Shown piece by piece: positions 21,545 through 30,950 of a stretch of 64,000 nt of DNA; the stretch's first letter is position 1, and every line of letters begins with the position of its first letter. Made by a program: the position numbers and the translations under genes. A model generated the notes under the pieces. That model was not told the origin of the DNA. It worked only from the letters and a program-made list of their open reading frames with translations, and searched no databases. Origin of the DNA: Bos javanicus (lineage: Eukaryota > Chordata > Mammalia > Artiodactyla > Bovidae); the NCBI RefSeq assembly GCF_032452875.1, contig NC_083883.1, positions 53,814,698-53,878,697 of the forward strand, written 5' to 3'.

Positions 21545-21752
21545 AAGTCAGCTGCTCAGTTGTGTCCGACTCTTTGCAACCCCATGGGCTTTAGCCCGCC
21601 AAGCATTTCTGTCCATGGAATTCTCCAGGCAAGAATACCGAAGTGGGTTGCTATTTCCTTCTCCAGGGGATCTTCCCAACCCAGTGACTGAACCAGGGTC
21701 TTCTGCATTGCAGGCAGTTTCTTTACCATCTGAGCCACTGGGGAAGACCTCT
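21545..21752 (-). mobile_element. Bov-tA SINE
   Basis: Reverse full-length copy: tail at left (gctgctcagttgtgtccgac), tRNA head at right (minus strand: CCCAGTGGCTCAGATGG). Target duplication not evident. Confidence 0.94.
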
Positions 21753-21889
21753 TTTAACATTAGAAGCATGGCTTATTGTCATGTGACTCCTCTAAAACTA
21801 AATCATATCTGCAAGAGTTTATGACCTAAATGTTTCTACTTATATACATTTATTCTTGCTATATATTGATACAACTATTATAAGGATAC

Positions 21890-21975
21890 TAACACAGCAA
21901 CATCTATCATTTGGTGAGCATCTACTCTGAGCCAAGTACTTAAATGCTTTACAGGAATTATCTCAGGGTCTCAAA
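21890..21975 (-). mobile_element. MIR fragment
   Basis: Short antisense MIR core: ggtgagcatctactctgagc, then cttaaatgctttacagg and attatctcag. Confidence 0.5.
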
Positions 21976-22439
21976 CCTGTGGAATAAGAAGTGCCACCAA
22001 AAAAAAAAGGGGGTTTCTTGGGCAAAGAAGTTTGACAAGTCCTATAATCTCTGTGTGAAGGCTGGCCATTTGGTTTGGCCTTGATGAACATCTGCAGTGG
22101 AGCCCAGAGCAGCTGTGTTAGAACCTTAAAGGAAACAATGTTTTGAGTTTGGATAAATTATCCAGCAGTGAAAAATAGCCTGGGGGGAGGTGGGGGCGGG
22201 TGCAGAAATTCCCCTTTTCTCTGCATTTGACCAAGTGTGCATTACCCTCTGTATACACTGAACCATATCCTTAGGGCAGAAAGAAAGTCAAGGGGAAATG
22301 TCCTCCATTTCCACCAGAAGTCCCCCAAGTTGAAAATAGATGGACTTACTCTGTACACTGAAGTAGTAATGCTCTGCCTGCCCGCATTAGAATCACCTGG
22401 GGAATTCTGAAAAGAGAAGGGTGTCTTCAATCGGGCCAG
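21976..22439. other. no recognised repeat
   Basis: Unassigned apart from a G-rich run (ggggggaggtgggggcggg) at about 22181-22199. Confidence 0.4.
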
Positions 22440-22685
22440 ACCAGCAGTTCTCAGGGTAATTTACATTCCCTCCCCGCCCTAAGGCAACATTTACCTATGT
22501 CTGGAGACATTCTCCGGGTGGGGGGGTGGGCAGGGCTGGCATCTAGCAGGTAGATGGTAAGGATGCTGCTAAATGTCCTACAATATACAGGGCAGTCTCT
22601 CTCCCCTTCCCACCCTCTGTCTCCCAACAAAGAGTTATCTGGCTGTAGATGTCAATAGTGTCACAGTTTGGAAAGCCTGTCTAGA
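22440..22685 (+). mobile_element. MER5A-type hAT-Charlie MITE
   Basis: Starts cagcagttctcagg and follows the MER5A order: atgtctggagacattctcc, ggcatctagcaggtagatgg, ggatgctgctaaatgtcc, aacaaagagttatctggc, ending agtttggaaagcc. An expanded G run near 22516-22535 gives a perfect G-quadruplex pattern. Confidence 0.82.
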
Positions 22686-22689
22686 TCAA

Positions 22690-22815
22690 AGTTCAGTAAA
22701 ATTCAACTAAATAAGATTGAAAGGTAGACAGGTCTACCTTATTGGATGCTGTGTCTCCAGCACCCTACACAGGGGCTGGCATGAAATAGGCCTTTATTAA
22801 ATGCCTGAAGACTGA
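22690..22815 (+). mobile_element. L2 LINE 3' end fragment
   Basis: gctgtgtctccagcaccctac, ggggctggcatgaaatagg and ctttattaaatgcctga follow the L2 terminal order. Confidence 0.55.
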
Positions 22816-23060
22816 CTAATCAAATATGAACTAAATCCAGCTAGAGGAGAAATGAAAATGCCACCTCTAATAGTCACATTAGGGTATTATTCAGTCTCTC
22901 CCTATTAGAAGCATCACAGAGACTTGAGAAAGGTAAGTTATTACAGAATATACTTTAATGTACATTTCTAACTCAAATACCCTTACCTTCTCCCTCCAAA
23001 ATATTTGACAAAGAAATAACTTTTCTCCTCTATATGATTTTCTTATTTTCTCCAGAAGCC

Positions 23061-23648
23061 TATGCTATCAATAAAATGCTTGTGTGAAAGAAAGTGTGAA
23101 AGTGTTAGTCGCGCAGTCATGTCCAGCTCTCTGTGACACCATGGATTGTAGCCCGCCAGGCTCCTCTGTCCATGGGATATTCCAGGCAAGAATACTGGAG
23201 TGGGTTGCCATTCCCTTCTCCAGAGGATCTTCCTGACCCAGGGATCAAATTCAGGTCTCCTGCATTGCAAGCAGAAGCTACTGTCTATACTATTAATAAA
23301 ATGCTTGTGTTCCCCTCAAATTCATATGTTGAAGTTCTAACCCCCAAGACAATAATATCAAGAGGTGGGGTTTTTGGGAGGTTATTAGGTCATAAGGGTG
23401 GAGCCCCCATGAATGGCATTTGTGCCCTTATAAAAGGGACCCAGAGAGTTGCCTTGCCACTTTCACCATATAAAATTACAGGGAGGAGATGTCTGTCTAT
23501 GAACCAGGAAGCAGGCACAGACAGTGGATCTGCCAGTGCCTTTATCTTGGTCATTCCGGCCTCCAGAAACATGAGAAATAAATACTCATTGTTTAAGCCA
23601 CCCAGCCTGTGGTATTTTTGTTACAGTAGCCTAATGGACTGAGACAGT
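23061..23648 (+). mobile_element. MaLR LTR (MLT1/MST-like), split by Bov-tA
   Basis: LTR order is intact: aaattcatatgttgaag, ttattaggtcataagggtgg, and the 3' end gaaataaatactcattgttt and aagccacccagcctgtgg, ending about 23648. The first ~24 bp lie left of the inserted SINE. Confidence 0.85.
23085..23294 (-). mobile_element. Bov-tA SINE
   Basis: Inserted in the LTR start with a perfect 15-bp target duplication aataaaatgcttgtg at 23070-23084 and 23295-23309. The tail carries the gtgaaagtgttagtcgcgcag form. The head is partly decayed (stops after ttgcaagcagaagc). Confidence 0.95.
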
Positions 23649-24199
23649 CTGTCTCAGGAGGTGAAGAGGTGAGACTGTATTTAATGAAGGAAAATCAGAC
23701 GTTGTGCTTCCACACCTTGGCCACACTCACCATGCTTTCCATGACGCTGAAGGGGCCTGTTGCTGCTTGAATCTATGGAAACTCCCAAGGACAAGTCATG
23801 TTCCTGGATGTCAAAGTCCACAGCTAGCCAGGAATGATTTGTTCCCAATGCGGATTTGAAGACGAGGCTGAGAACTGTGTGTGCAAGTCGTGTAACACTG
23901 TATCTACTGATTAATATCTGGGGTTGAAACTGTGAGGGGGCAAAACAGGAATAAAAAGACTCAGAAATACCCTGGCTCCAGCAAAAAGAGAATAGCCAAG
24001 TGCCCAATTGCTGTGAGAATTCAGGGTTCTGGTATGTGTCTCTTGATCCCACTTCTGTCAATGATTATATACACAAAGTTAATGTGTGGGTGGCTCACAC
24101 AAGCTGTTAATGGAGAGGGTGGGATTGCTGGAGACTCTGTTTCTAATCACTTTCCCAGTTATATTTTGAAGGTGATGCCATAAGATTTCCTGGCAGAGC
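23649..24199. other. no recognised repeat
   Basis: Unassigned. A minus-strand frame at 23681-24061 (126 codons) is the longest open frame here that is not obviously transposon-derived. It has no domain I recognise and no splice or promoter context, so I treat it as chance. Confidence 0.4.
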
Positions 24200-24560
24200 A
24201 GAGGTGGGTGTGGGAGAAGGAATGAGGGGCTGGAAGAGGTCTCACAGAGGACAGATGGGAGGAGCAGGTTGGGGTGTTGGGTAAGTTAAGGTTGAGATGC
24301 CTAGTGGACATGCAAGCTGAGAGGTGGGGCAGGTGGTCAGCCATCTCTATGAGTCTGGGGAGAAGTTGACTGTAGATACAAAGATGTGATGAGATCGTCA
24401 GGAAATGAATGTCATTAGTGAAGAGGAGAGGGCTGAGGACTGAGCCTCGGGACTGTGCCATTCAGAACCAGAGCCTGAGAGGATCCCTCAGAAGCGACCG
24501 AGGAGCAGCCAGAGCTGAAGAGGAGAGCCAGGAGAATGTGACCAGCCGCTCTGTGCTACC
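24200..24560. repeat. old mammal-wide repeat, unnamed
   Basis: Purine-rich text (gaggggctggaagaggtc, aagaggagagggctgagg, actgagcctcgggactg, gccaggagaatgtgacc) matches a widespread old repeat whose other section appears at 55126-55720. I recognise the pattern but not the family. Confidence 0.4.
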
Positions 24561-24639
24561 TCCAGGGCCCTCAATACTCCAAGTGCCAATCACTCCACAA
24601 CTCCCACACTCACCCCGCAACCCTGCCTCTTCCTGAGTA

Positions 24640-25195
24640 TGGTGATGGCCTCCTGCTTATAAAGCCTTATAAACCCTACCCCAGCCAACTCTCAACACCT
24701 TCACCAGAGCAGCTGTCTGTGCACTTTCAAGGGCTCCTACCTCACTCCGAGTCAAAGCCAAGGTCCTCACAATGAGCTGGCCTCACCATCTCCCTGAATT
24801 TACCTCCACCAGCAGCACAAGGCCGGTGCCCCCCTCAGGGCTCTCACACTTGCTGTTCCCTCTGCACAGAATTCTCTTTCTCCAAATATCTGCACACTCG
24901 CTCTCTCACCTCCCTAAGATCTTAACTCAAATGACCCATCTCAAAGAGGGCTCCCACAGAGCACTGTACCTCCCTTCATCTTAGATTATTTCCCTCTTGC
25001 CAGGGAGATAGGCTTTCTTCCTTAGAAGTTTATGCCATAGATCACACTATGCGTTTTTCTTATTGATCTTATTTTCTGTCTTTCCCACTAGAATACAAGC
25101 TTCAGACGGGCAGAGAAATTTGCCTTGTTTACTCACTACTTTGTCCCCAGAGCTTGATCAATGTCAGCATGTAGTAGGTGCTGGATACAGGATTA
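24640..25195 (+). mobile_element. L2 LINE 3' end
   Basis: Long sense L2: cttgctgttccctctgcac, cttaactcaaatgacccatc, ttccctcttgccagggag, cactagaatacaagcttcag, ttactcactactttgtcccc, tgtagtaggtgctgg. Order and spacing fit the L2 3' region. Confidence 0.78.
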
Positions 25196-25371
25196 GTCTA
25201 CAACAAAACTTGCTATAATGTTTATTTTTTCTTACACATAGCAGATTTTATTGTAACTGGGGGAAAAACAATGGAATTTACCTATTTGTTTATCACAATC
25301 TCAACTGTATCCATATACTTATTTGGTTTGTCCATTTGCTTTTTAAATACATTTTCTTTAAAAGATCTTTA

Positions 25372-25552
25372 TTTTTTTGACATGGATCATTTTAAAAGTC
25401 CTTTTTGAATTTGTTACAATGTTGCTTCTGTTTTATGTTTTGATATTTTGGCCATGAGGCATAGGGACCTCAGCTCCCTGACCAGGAATTGAACCTGTAC
25501 CCCCTGCATTGGAAGAATGGAGTCTTAACCGCTGTAGCACTGGGGAAGCCCC
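25372..25552 (-). mobile_element. CHR-type tRNA-Glu SINE, short-body form
   Basis: Left side shares the block aaagtcctttttgaatttgt and ttacaatgttgcttctg with copies at 25968-26186 and 41079-41275. The tRNA head complement follows (gaccaggaattgaacctg to tggggaagcccc). Confidence 0.85.
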
Positions 25553-25659
25553 TAAGTAAGCCTTTTACTGTAGCTAGCTTCAAATGAATTTTTGCAGTAT
25601 GAATTAAATAATCAAATTTTGTTTCTAATATTGATAATTGCGTTCCATGAAATTTATCC

Positions 25660-25855
25660 GTTCTCGATGAGAGAAACTCTATAACTGCCCTGGTTATGTT
25701 TTTGTGTCAGTGTCCCTCCCAGAAAATCAGCTCCACTAGAGTAGGAACCTGGTTCACTGTTGAATCCCCGGTGCTTAGAATGGCACCTGTTACATATTAG
25801 GGCCTTATTGAATGTTCAGTGAATGAATGAATGGATAAATAACTGAAGAAATAAA
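25660..25855 (+). mobile_element. L2 LINE 3' end
   Basis: tccactagagtaggaacctgg, ttcactgttgaatccccgg, gaatggcacctgttacat and the terminal gtgaatgaatgaatgg are diagnostic of L2 ends. Confidence 0.78.
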
Positions 25856-25901
25856 TTTCAAAATACTAACCCCTGAAATGTTGGCTTATAAGGTCATAAA
25901 C

Positions 25902-26350
25902 CAGTGGTTCTAAACTGGGGGGATTTTGCCCCCTCAGGGAACACTTGGCAGTATCTGGAGATGTTCTATTTTACCTTTTTTTTTTTTTTTCTTTTTTTGA
26001 TGTGGACCATTTTTAAAGTCTTTATTGAATTTGTTACAATATTGCTTTTGTTTTCATTGTTGTTGTTGTTTTGTTTTTTGGCTGTGAGGCATGTAGGATC
26101 TTAGCTCCCCAACCAGGGATAGAACCTGTACCTTCTATACTGGAAGGCAAAGTCTTAACCACTGGATCACCAGGAAAGTCCCCTTAGAGGTGTTCTTAGT
26201 CGTCTCATCTGGGGAGGGGTGGTACTTCTGGCATCTAGTGGGTAGAGACCAGAGATGATACTACACATCCTATAACACACAGCACAGTCCTCATGACCAA
26301 AGAATGATACAGACCCAAATGCCAATAGCACCGAGGTTGAAAAGCGCAGA
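25902..26350 (+). mobile_element. MER5A hAT-Charlie MITE, split by CHR SINE
   Basis: cagtggttctaaactgggg and ttgccccctcagggaacac start it. After the SINE: gtacttctggcatctagtgg, caatagcaccgaggttg, ending about 26350. Confidence 0.92.
25968..26186 (-). mobile_element. CHR-type tRNA-Glu SINE
   Basis: Reverse copy with the tcttttttgatgtggacc start, the ttattgaatttgttac block and the head complement ending aggaaagtcccc. A 10-bp target duplication with one mismatch flanks it: gagatgttct (25958-25967) against gaggtgttct (26187-26196). Confidence 0.93.
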
Positions 26351-27324
26351 CTTCAAATAGGCAAGTTGTTACTGTGTGCTTGGGACCTAGATTTTGGCAA
26401 TGGAATAGCAGTGGGTCTCCCTACAAGGGCAGTCTCTTCTCTGCCCTAAAAGTCATAATGTTTTGAAGTCTTGGTTCTGCTGCCCAGGCAGTCAAGTTGT
26501 CCCTGACTCACCAGTAGCCTGAGCTTTAAGTCAGCTGCACAGGTACCTCCCCTTACCATTAGTGACCTGTCCCACTGTGAAAATGGGGTGTAAGGAGTTG
26601 GGATCGTTGACAATGGGAAAGGGTAGAGGCTGGCTTTTCCGCTTCGTGGGATTGCTACTTCTTACATTTTCTGACTGTCATTGTTGCCATGGAGAGCATT
26701 TTCTTTGAGCGAAAGGAGAGTGGGACTGATAGCCGTCATAGTGTACAGTCTTTCCACTGATGTGCTGGCCCCTTGGACCTGCCCCCTCCGGTTCCTACAA
26801 GGCTCTTCCACGTCTGTCATCTCTAAAACGGACAGAAGCTTACAGAGTGACTGACTGATGGATAGGAAACCAATTACCAGTTAAAATGATCTTTAAGGTG
26901 GGCTGATTCCCACTCCCATGCTATTTTAAAATGTCTATATTATACTGAACAGCTAGATACCTTAGAATGTCTCCCATGTAACTACCACAGCAAAATGTTG
27001 CCATTCCCATAAGCTGGCACACAGAAATAACAGGAAAGGGAAAATGGATAAGTAGCTGCCTTTCTTCAATTATTATGGAAGACGGTATTTCTTTTCCAAC
27101 AACAAAAAAGTACAGAAATGTCTGGCTGATAGGGAGGATTCCGGTACTAAAAAATCCCATTTACTATTAGGCACCAGCAGACGTTTAATGCCACTGGGAG
27201 TATCTGCTTTGCAAATGAAAACGCACACGCCCAAGACAATCTCATTTCGCATAATGCTTCGTGGTTTGCCGTCACCGCTCTGCTGCAATTATTTCACACC
27301 CAGAATCGAAGGGCTGATTTGATC
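26351..27324. other. repeat-poor island, possible regulatory DNA
   Basis: Nearly 1 kb without a recognised transposon. 27170-27300 retains several CpGs in AT-rich context and contains ctttgcaaatgaaa (octamer-like), a homeodomain-style caattatttcac, and attgttgccatggagag at 26691-26707 (RFX-half-site-like). No splice pair or ORF of note. Calling it regulatory is inference. Confidence 0.4.
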
Positions 27325-27455
27325 GCCTCCATTTATTGAGCACTTACTACAGCTTATCCGGATTACTGTATTTAACTGCAGGACATGACTCTGGGCGGTC
27401 AAGTGATCTGCCCAAGGTTTTGTAGCCAGGATGTGGGGTTGAGTGATGCCAGCTC
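27325..27455 (-). mobile_element. MIR fragment
   Basis: Antisense MIR: ccatttattgagcacttac, then gtgatctgcccaaggttttg and tagccaggatgtgggg. Confidence 0.65.
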
Positions 27456-27552
27456 CTACTGCTGCAGCTTTTATTTCTTGTTATAGGAATGTGCTGTTTA
27501 TGGGTACTCTGCATGTACTGGCCAGTCACGTTCAGGAGCTGAAAGTACATTT

Positions 27553-28408
27553 TCTTTTTTTTTTTTAAGTTTTAATTTTATACTGGAGTACAGCTGATAA
27601 ACAATGCTGTGACGGCTGTCAGGTGGACAGCAAAGGGACTCAGCCTACATACACATGTATCCATTCTCCCTCAAACTCCCTCCCATCCAGGCTGCCACAT
27701 AACACTGAGCAGAGTTCCCTGTGCTACAGGTAGGTCCTTGTTGGTTATCCATTTTAAATTCAGCAGTGTGCCTATGTTTATCCGAAATTCCCTAACTATC
27801 CCTTCCCCCCATTCTTCCCCTTTGGGAACCCTAAGTTCTTTCTCCAAGTCTGTGAGTTTGTTTCTGTTTTATAAATAAGTTCATTTGTATCATTTCTTTG
27901 TAGATTCCACATATAAGGAATGTCATAAGATATCTCTCCTCTGTCTGACTTCACTCAGTGTGGCAATCTCTAAGTGCATCCATGTTGCTGCAAATGGCAT
28001 TATTTCATTCTTTTTAGTGGCTGAGTAATAGTGCATTGTATATATGTCCTGTGTGTGCATGCCTGCTAAGTTGCTTCAGGTGTGTCTGATTCTGTGCAAC
28101 ACTATGAACTGTAGACTGCCAGGCTCCTCTGTCCATGGGATTTCCCAGGCAAGAATGCTGGAGTGGGTCACCATGCCCTCCTCCAGGGAATCTTCCTGAC
28201 CTAAGGATCGAACCCACGTCTGTTACATCTCCTCTACTGGCAGGCAGGTTCTTTACCACTAGCACCACCTGGGAAGCCCCAAAAAGTACAACGTCTTTAT
28301 CCATTCCTCTGTTGATGGACGTTAGGTTGCTTCCATGTCTTGGCTATTGTAAACAATGCTACAGTGAATATTGGGGCACATGTATCTTCTTCAAGATGTG
28401 CAGTTTGG
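27553..28408 (-). mobile_element. artiodactyl L1 3' end, antisense, split by Bov-tA
   Basis: Opens with the complement of a poly-A tail, then ttttatactggagtacagc, ctgtgctacaggtaggtcc, tctttctccaagtctgtgag and catccatgttgctgcaaatg. After the SINE it continues with tccattcctctgttgatgg. It contains no ORF. Confidence 0.85.
28049..28280 (-). mobile_element. Bov-tA SINE
   Basis: Reverse copy with a gtgtgtgcatgcctgctaag tail and an intact head at 28250-28279. It interrupts the antisense L1 text tgcattgtatatatgtcc. Confidence 0.93.
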
Positions 28409-28765
28409 CTAACATATTCTCCAGAAGCTCCACACCCTTGCCTCGAGAACCATGCAGACACTCTTTCCTTCTCCCTTTGGAATGGGGCTTGAGACATGAA
28501 CCCCAAACTGTCCTGGGTCAAGCAAATAGGAAATTGTTTGCTTGCAGCCCACTGTGAGATTAGCTTCCTCCTGAAAAGTATCTCATTTGCCTGGGGTGAG
28601 AGCTCCATGGGTGGTGCGTCCAGAGCTCATACAAGGACAAATAGGTGGAATTTTGTGGAGCTCACATTGAACACATTTGTTTTATGGTCTGATGTCAGCT
28701 TGCTATTATTAATAAATGTCTGCCTGTGGTTCGGGGGTTTGGTCTGAAATGTGCTTTCATTATAA
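28409..28765 (+). mobile_element. possible old LTR
   Basis: The end of this block (attattaataaatgtctgcc, then ggtttggtctgaaatg) has an AATAAA signal about 60 bp before the likely end, as in LTR R/U5 regions. The remainder is unassigned and the family is not recognised. Confidence 0.3.
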
Positions 28766-29235
28766 CCCAATAGCTAGGCTGCAGGTGAGTAACTAAGCCC
28801 CAACTCTCTTCAACTACTGTCGGTAGCTACCAAAAAGTACTTAATAGATGCACAGGCTCAAATTGGCTTATGTCAGTTTATAATACTGCCTGGTTAGTTT
28901 TGTAAAAAGGGTAGGGTTCTTTTTTTCAATTCTCTACAAGATTCATTTAAGAAACCTGGATAACCAAATCCCTAGCAAATTTTACCCTGCTTAGCACAGA
29001 GGTATGACTTCAATCTTTGGGAAAAACCCTCAATTCCCTATGAAATTGGAAGCCATCTTTTCACCTGATGCATTGCCTTGGAGTCAGAGAGGCAACACAT
29101 CACCGGGCCTGTCACCCCATGCTCCAGGACTGCATAGCATTCACTCTTTCCTAGAAGAAAAACTTCCCCTAGGCCAATGAGGTTGTATCTGATTCCTAGA
29201 AAACTGCCTTTTACAGTCCTCATGTACTGTTCTTT
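28766..29235. other. no recognised feature
   Basis: Unassigned sequence; a short minus-strand frame at 29038-29223 is not convincing. Confidence 0.4.
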
Positions 29236-29560
29236 CTTTGCTTCAGTCCTTCGCCCTCCTGCCTTTTTCTGCTTGTACTATAGTTCCTCTAGCTATTCAC
29301 ATGGCTGCCTCCTACTTATCCTGCAGGATTCAGCCTCAATGTCACCTCCTCAGGGAGGCCTTCCTGGATTACTCTGCCTACATAGGCTGTTTTTGTGTTA
29401 GCCTCTAACCCAAATCTTTGTTTCCATCACATGATTTTATATTTTACAATTAATTACTAATTTGTTTACTTATTGGCCACTTGACCATCCCACCAGGATG
29501 TAATGTTCTTTAAGGTAGAGCCCAAGAAAATATACTGAGCACAATTCATCATTCCTTTGT
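29236..29560 (+). mobile_element. L2 LINE 3' end
   Basis: tcagcctcaatgtcacctcc, cagggaggccttcctgg, ttaattactaatttgttt and accaggatgtaatgttc follow the L2 order. Confidence 0.72.
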
Positions 29561-30079
29561 GACTATAGAAACATTCCATTGTTTTATTGACCTCAAATTG
29601 ATGGTATAGCAATCATGATTCGACAAAAACTTTCACTAGAAGGAATCACAGAGATGGCCTGAATTGACCCAGTAAAATTCACAGCAGACATTTAACAGTG
29701 AATCTCTGCTATAAACATATCATTTGCTTTTCCCAAAGTAAGAATGCCGACAAATTCCTCTTACTTGCATTTTCAGACTCTTCAAATCTACCAAAAAAAA
29801 AAAAAAAAAGAATCGAAGCTAATAAGGTTGATAAATGAGAGGGACAATTATTCACATTAGTGAGTGATTCTTTGTTCTTCAGGATTCTCTGCCAGGTTCC
29901 TTTAGACAGTTGGCTCTTCTCATGCATTTAAAATCTAACTTGGTTTACAAAAGCATTAATTTATGTGCACACTTTCAGGCCCACTTCCACTGGGAGACGC
30001 GAACTGCATCTTTCATGGGAAGTACATCAGCCTTACCTTCTCCTGTTTCTTGGTTTTCTTTTCAGAATATGGTCTCTTT
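29561..30079. other. no recognised repeat; A17 tract
   Basis: Unassigned. A perfect run of 17 A at 29793-29809 may be a decayed retroposon tail, but I find no element body ending there. Confidence 0.4.
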
Positions 30080-30172
30080 GAAGGGCAAGGTCCATGTCTC
30101 TTGGATGTTTGGTTCTGCTTCCAGCACCAAACATTTTAGGGAACCAATAAATATTTATTGATTGTGCTGAGG
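30080..30172 (+). mobile_element. L2 LINE terminal fragment
   Basis: gaagggcaaggtccatgtctc, ttccagcaccaaacatttt and accaataaatatttattg resemble the last ~90 bp of L2. Confidence 0.5.
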
Positions 30173-30270
30173 TGAACAGAACCAGAGAGGTGTTTTCTCT
30201 TATTCTTGTCATATTCTTTATGGGACATTTTTTGTAAGCATCTGCAAAACATGCATCAAGAAACTCTTTT

Positions 30271-30548
30271 CTGGGGCTTCCCCGGTGGCTCAGTGGTAGA
30301 GAGTCCATCTGCCAGTGTGGGAGACAAGGGTTCGATCCCTGGTCTGGGAAGATCCCACAGTCGCAGGGCAGCTAAGCCCGTGCACTGCAGCTACTGAAGC
30401 CTGTGCACCTACAGCCCATGCTCTGCAACAAGAGAAACCACAGCAACTGGAAGCCTGCGAACTGCAGCTAGAGAGGAGCCTCTGCTTGCCATAACTAGAG
30501 AAAACCCCGTGCAAAAACACAGGCCCAGCATAGCCAAGAAATAAATGA
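30271..30548 (+). mobile_element. CHR-type tRNA-Glu SINE, long body
   Basis: Head ggggcttccccggtggctc, B box gggttcgatccctgg, then the repeating CHR body (gcagctaagcccgtgc, acaagagaaaccacagc, gagaaaaccccgtgc) and an A-rich tail aaataaatgaagaaaat. Confidence 0.92.
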
Positions 30549-30666
30549 AGAAAATACAATTTTAACTATTTTTCTTCAAACATTCAGCCTCTCAAAGGAA
30601 CTGGGATGCTTTCTAGAAGTCCTGTGACCACATGTCTCCAATTTAGCCCTTTTTCATCTCCTATCA

Positions 30667-30938
30667 TGGAGAAGGCAATGGCAACCCACTCCAGTACTCC
30701 TGCCTGGAAACTCCCATGAATGGAGGAGCCTGGTAGGCTGCAGTCCATGGGGTCGCTAAGAGTCGGACATGACTGATTGACTTCACTTTCACTTTTCACT
30801 TTCATGCATTGGAGAAGGAAATGGCAACCCACTCCAGTGTTCTTGCCTGGAGAATCCCAGGGACGGGGGAGCCTGGTGGGCTGTCGTCTGTGGGGTCACA
30901 CAGAGTCGGACACGACTGAAGTGACTTAGCAGCAGCAG
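30667..30938 (+). mobile_element. BOV-A2 dimeric SINE
   Basis: Both monomers and the ttcactttcacttttcact linker are intact; tail (AGC)4. A perfect 12-bp target duplication catctcctatca lies at 30655-30666 and 30939-30950. Confidence 0.97.
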
Positions 30939-30950
30939 CATCTCCTATCA

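Noticed and set aside
23681..24061. 126-codon minus-strand frame outside repeats
   Set aside because: No domain, no splice or promoter context, and atypical composition; length is within chance for 64 kb.
29793..29809. A17 as tail of a processed pseudogene
   Set aside because: No recognisable cDNA-like body or target duplication could be found upstream.
30271..30548. Possible tRNA-Glu gene from the B-box GGTTCGATCCC
   Set aside because: It is the head of a CHR SINE followed by the SINE body; the acceptor stem does not close. The same applies to other SINE heads.
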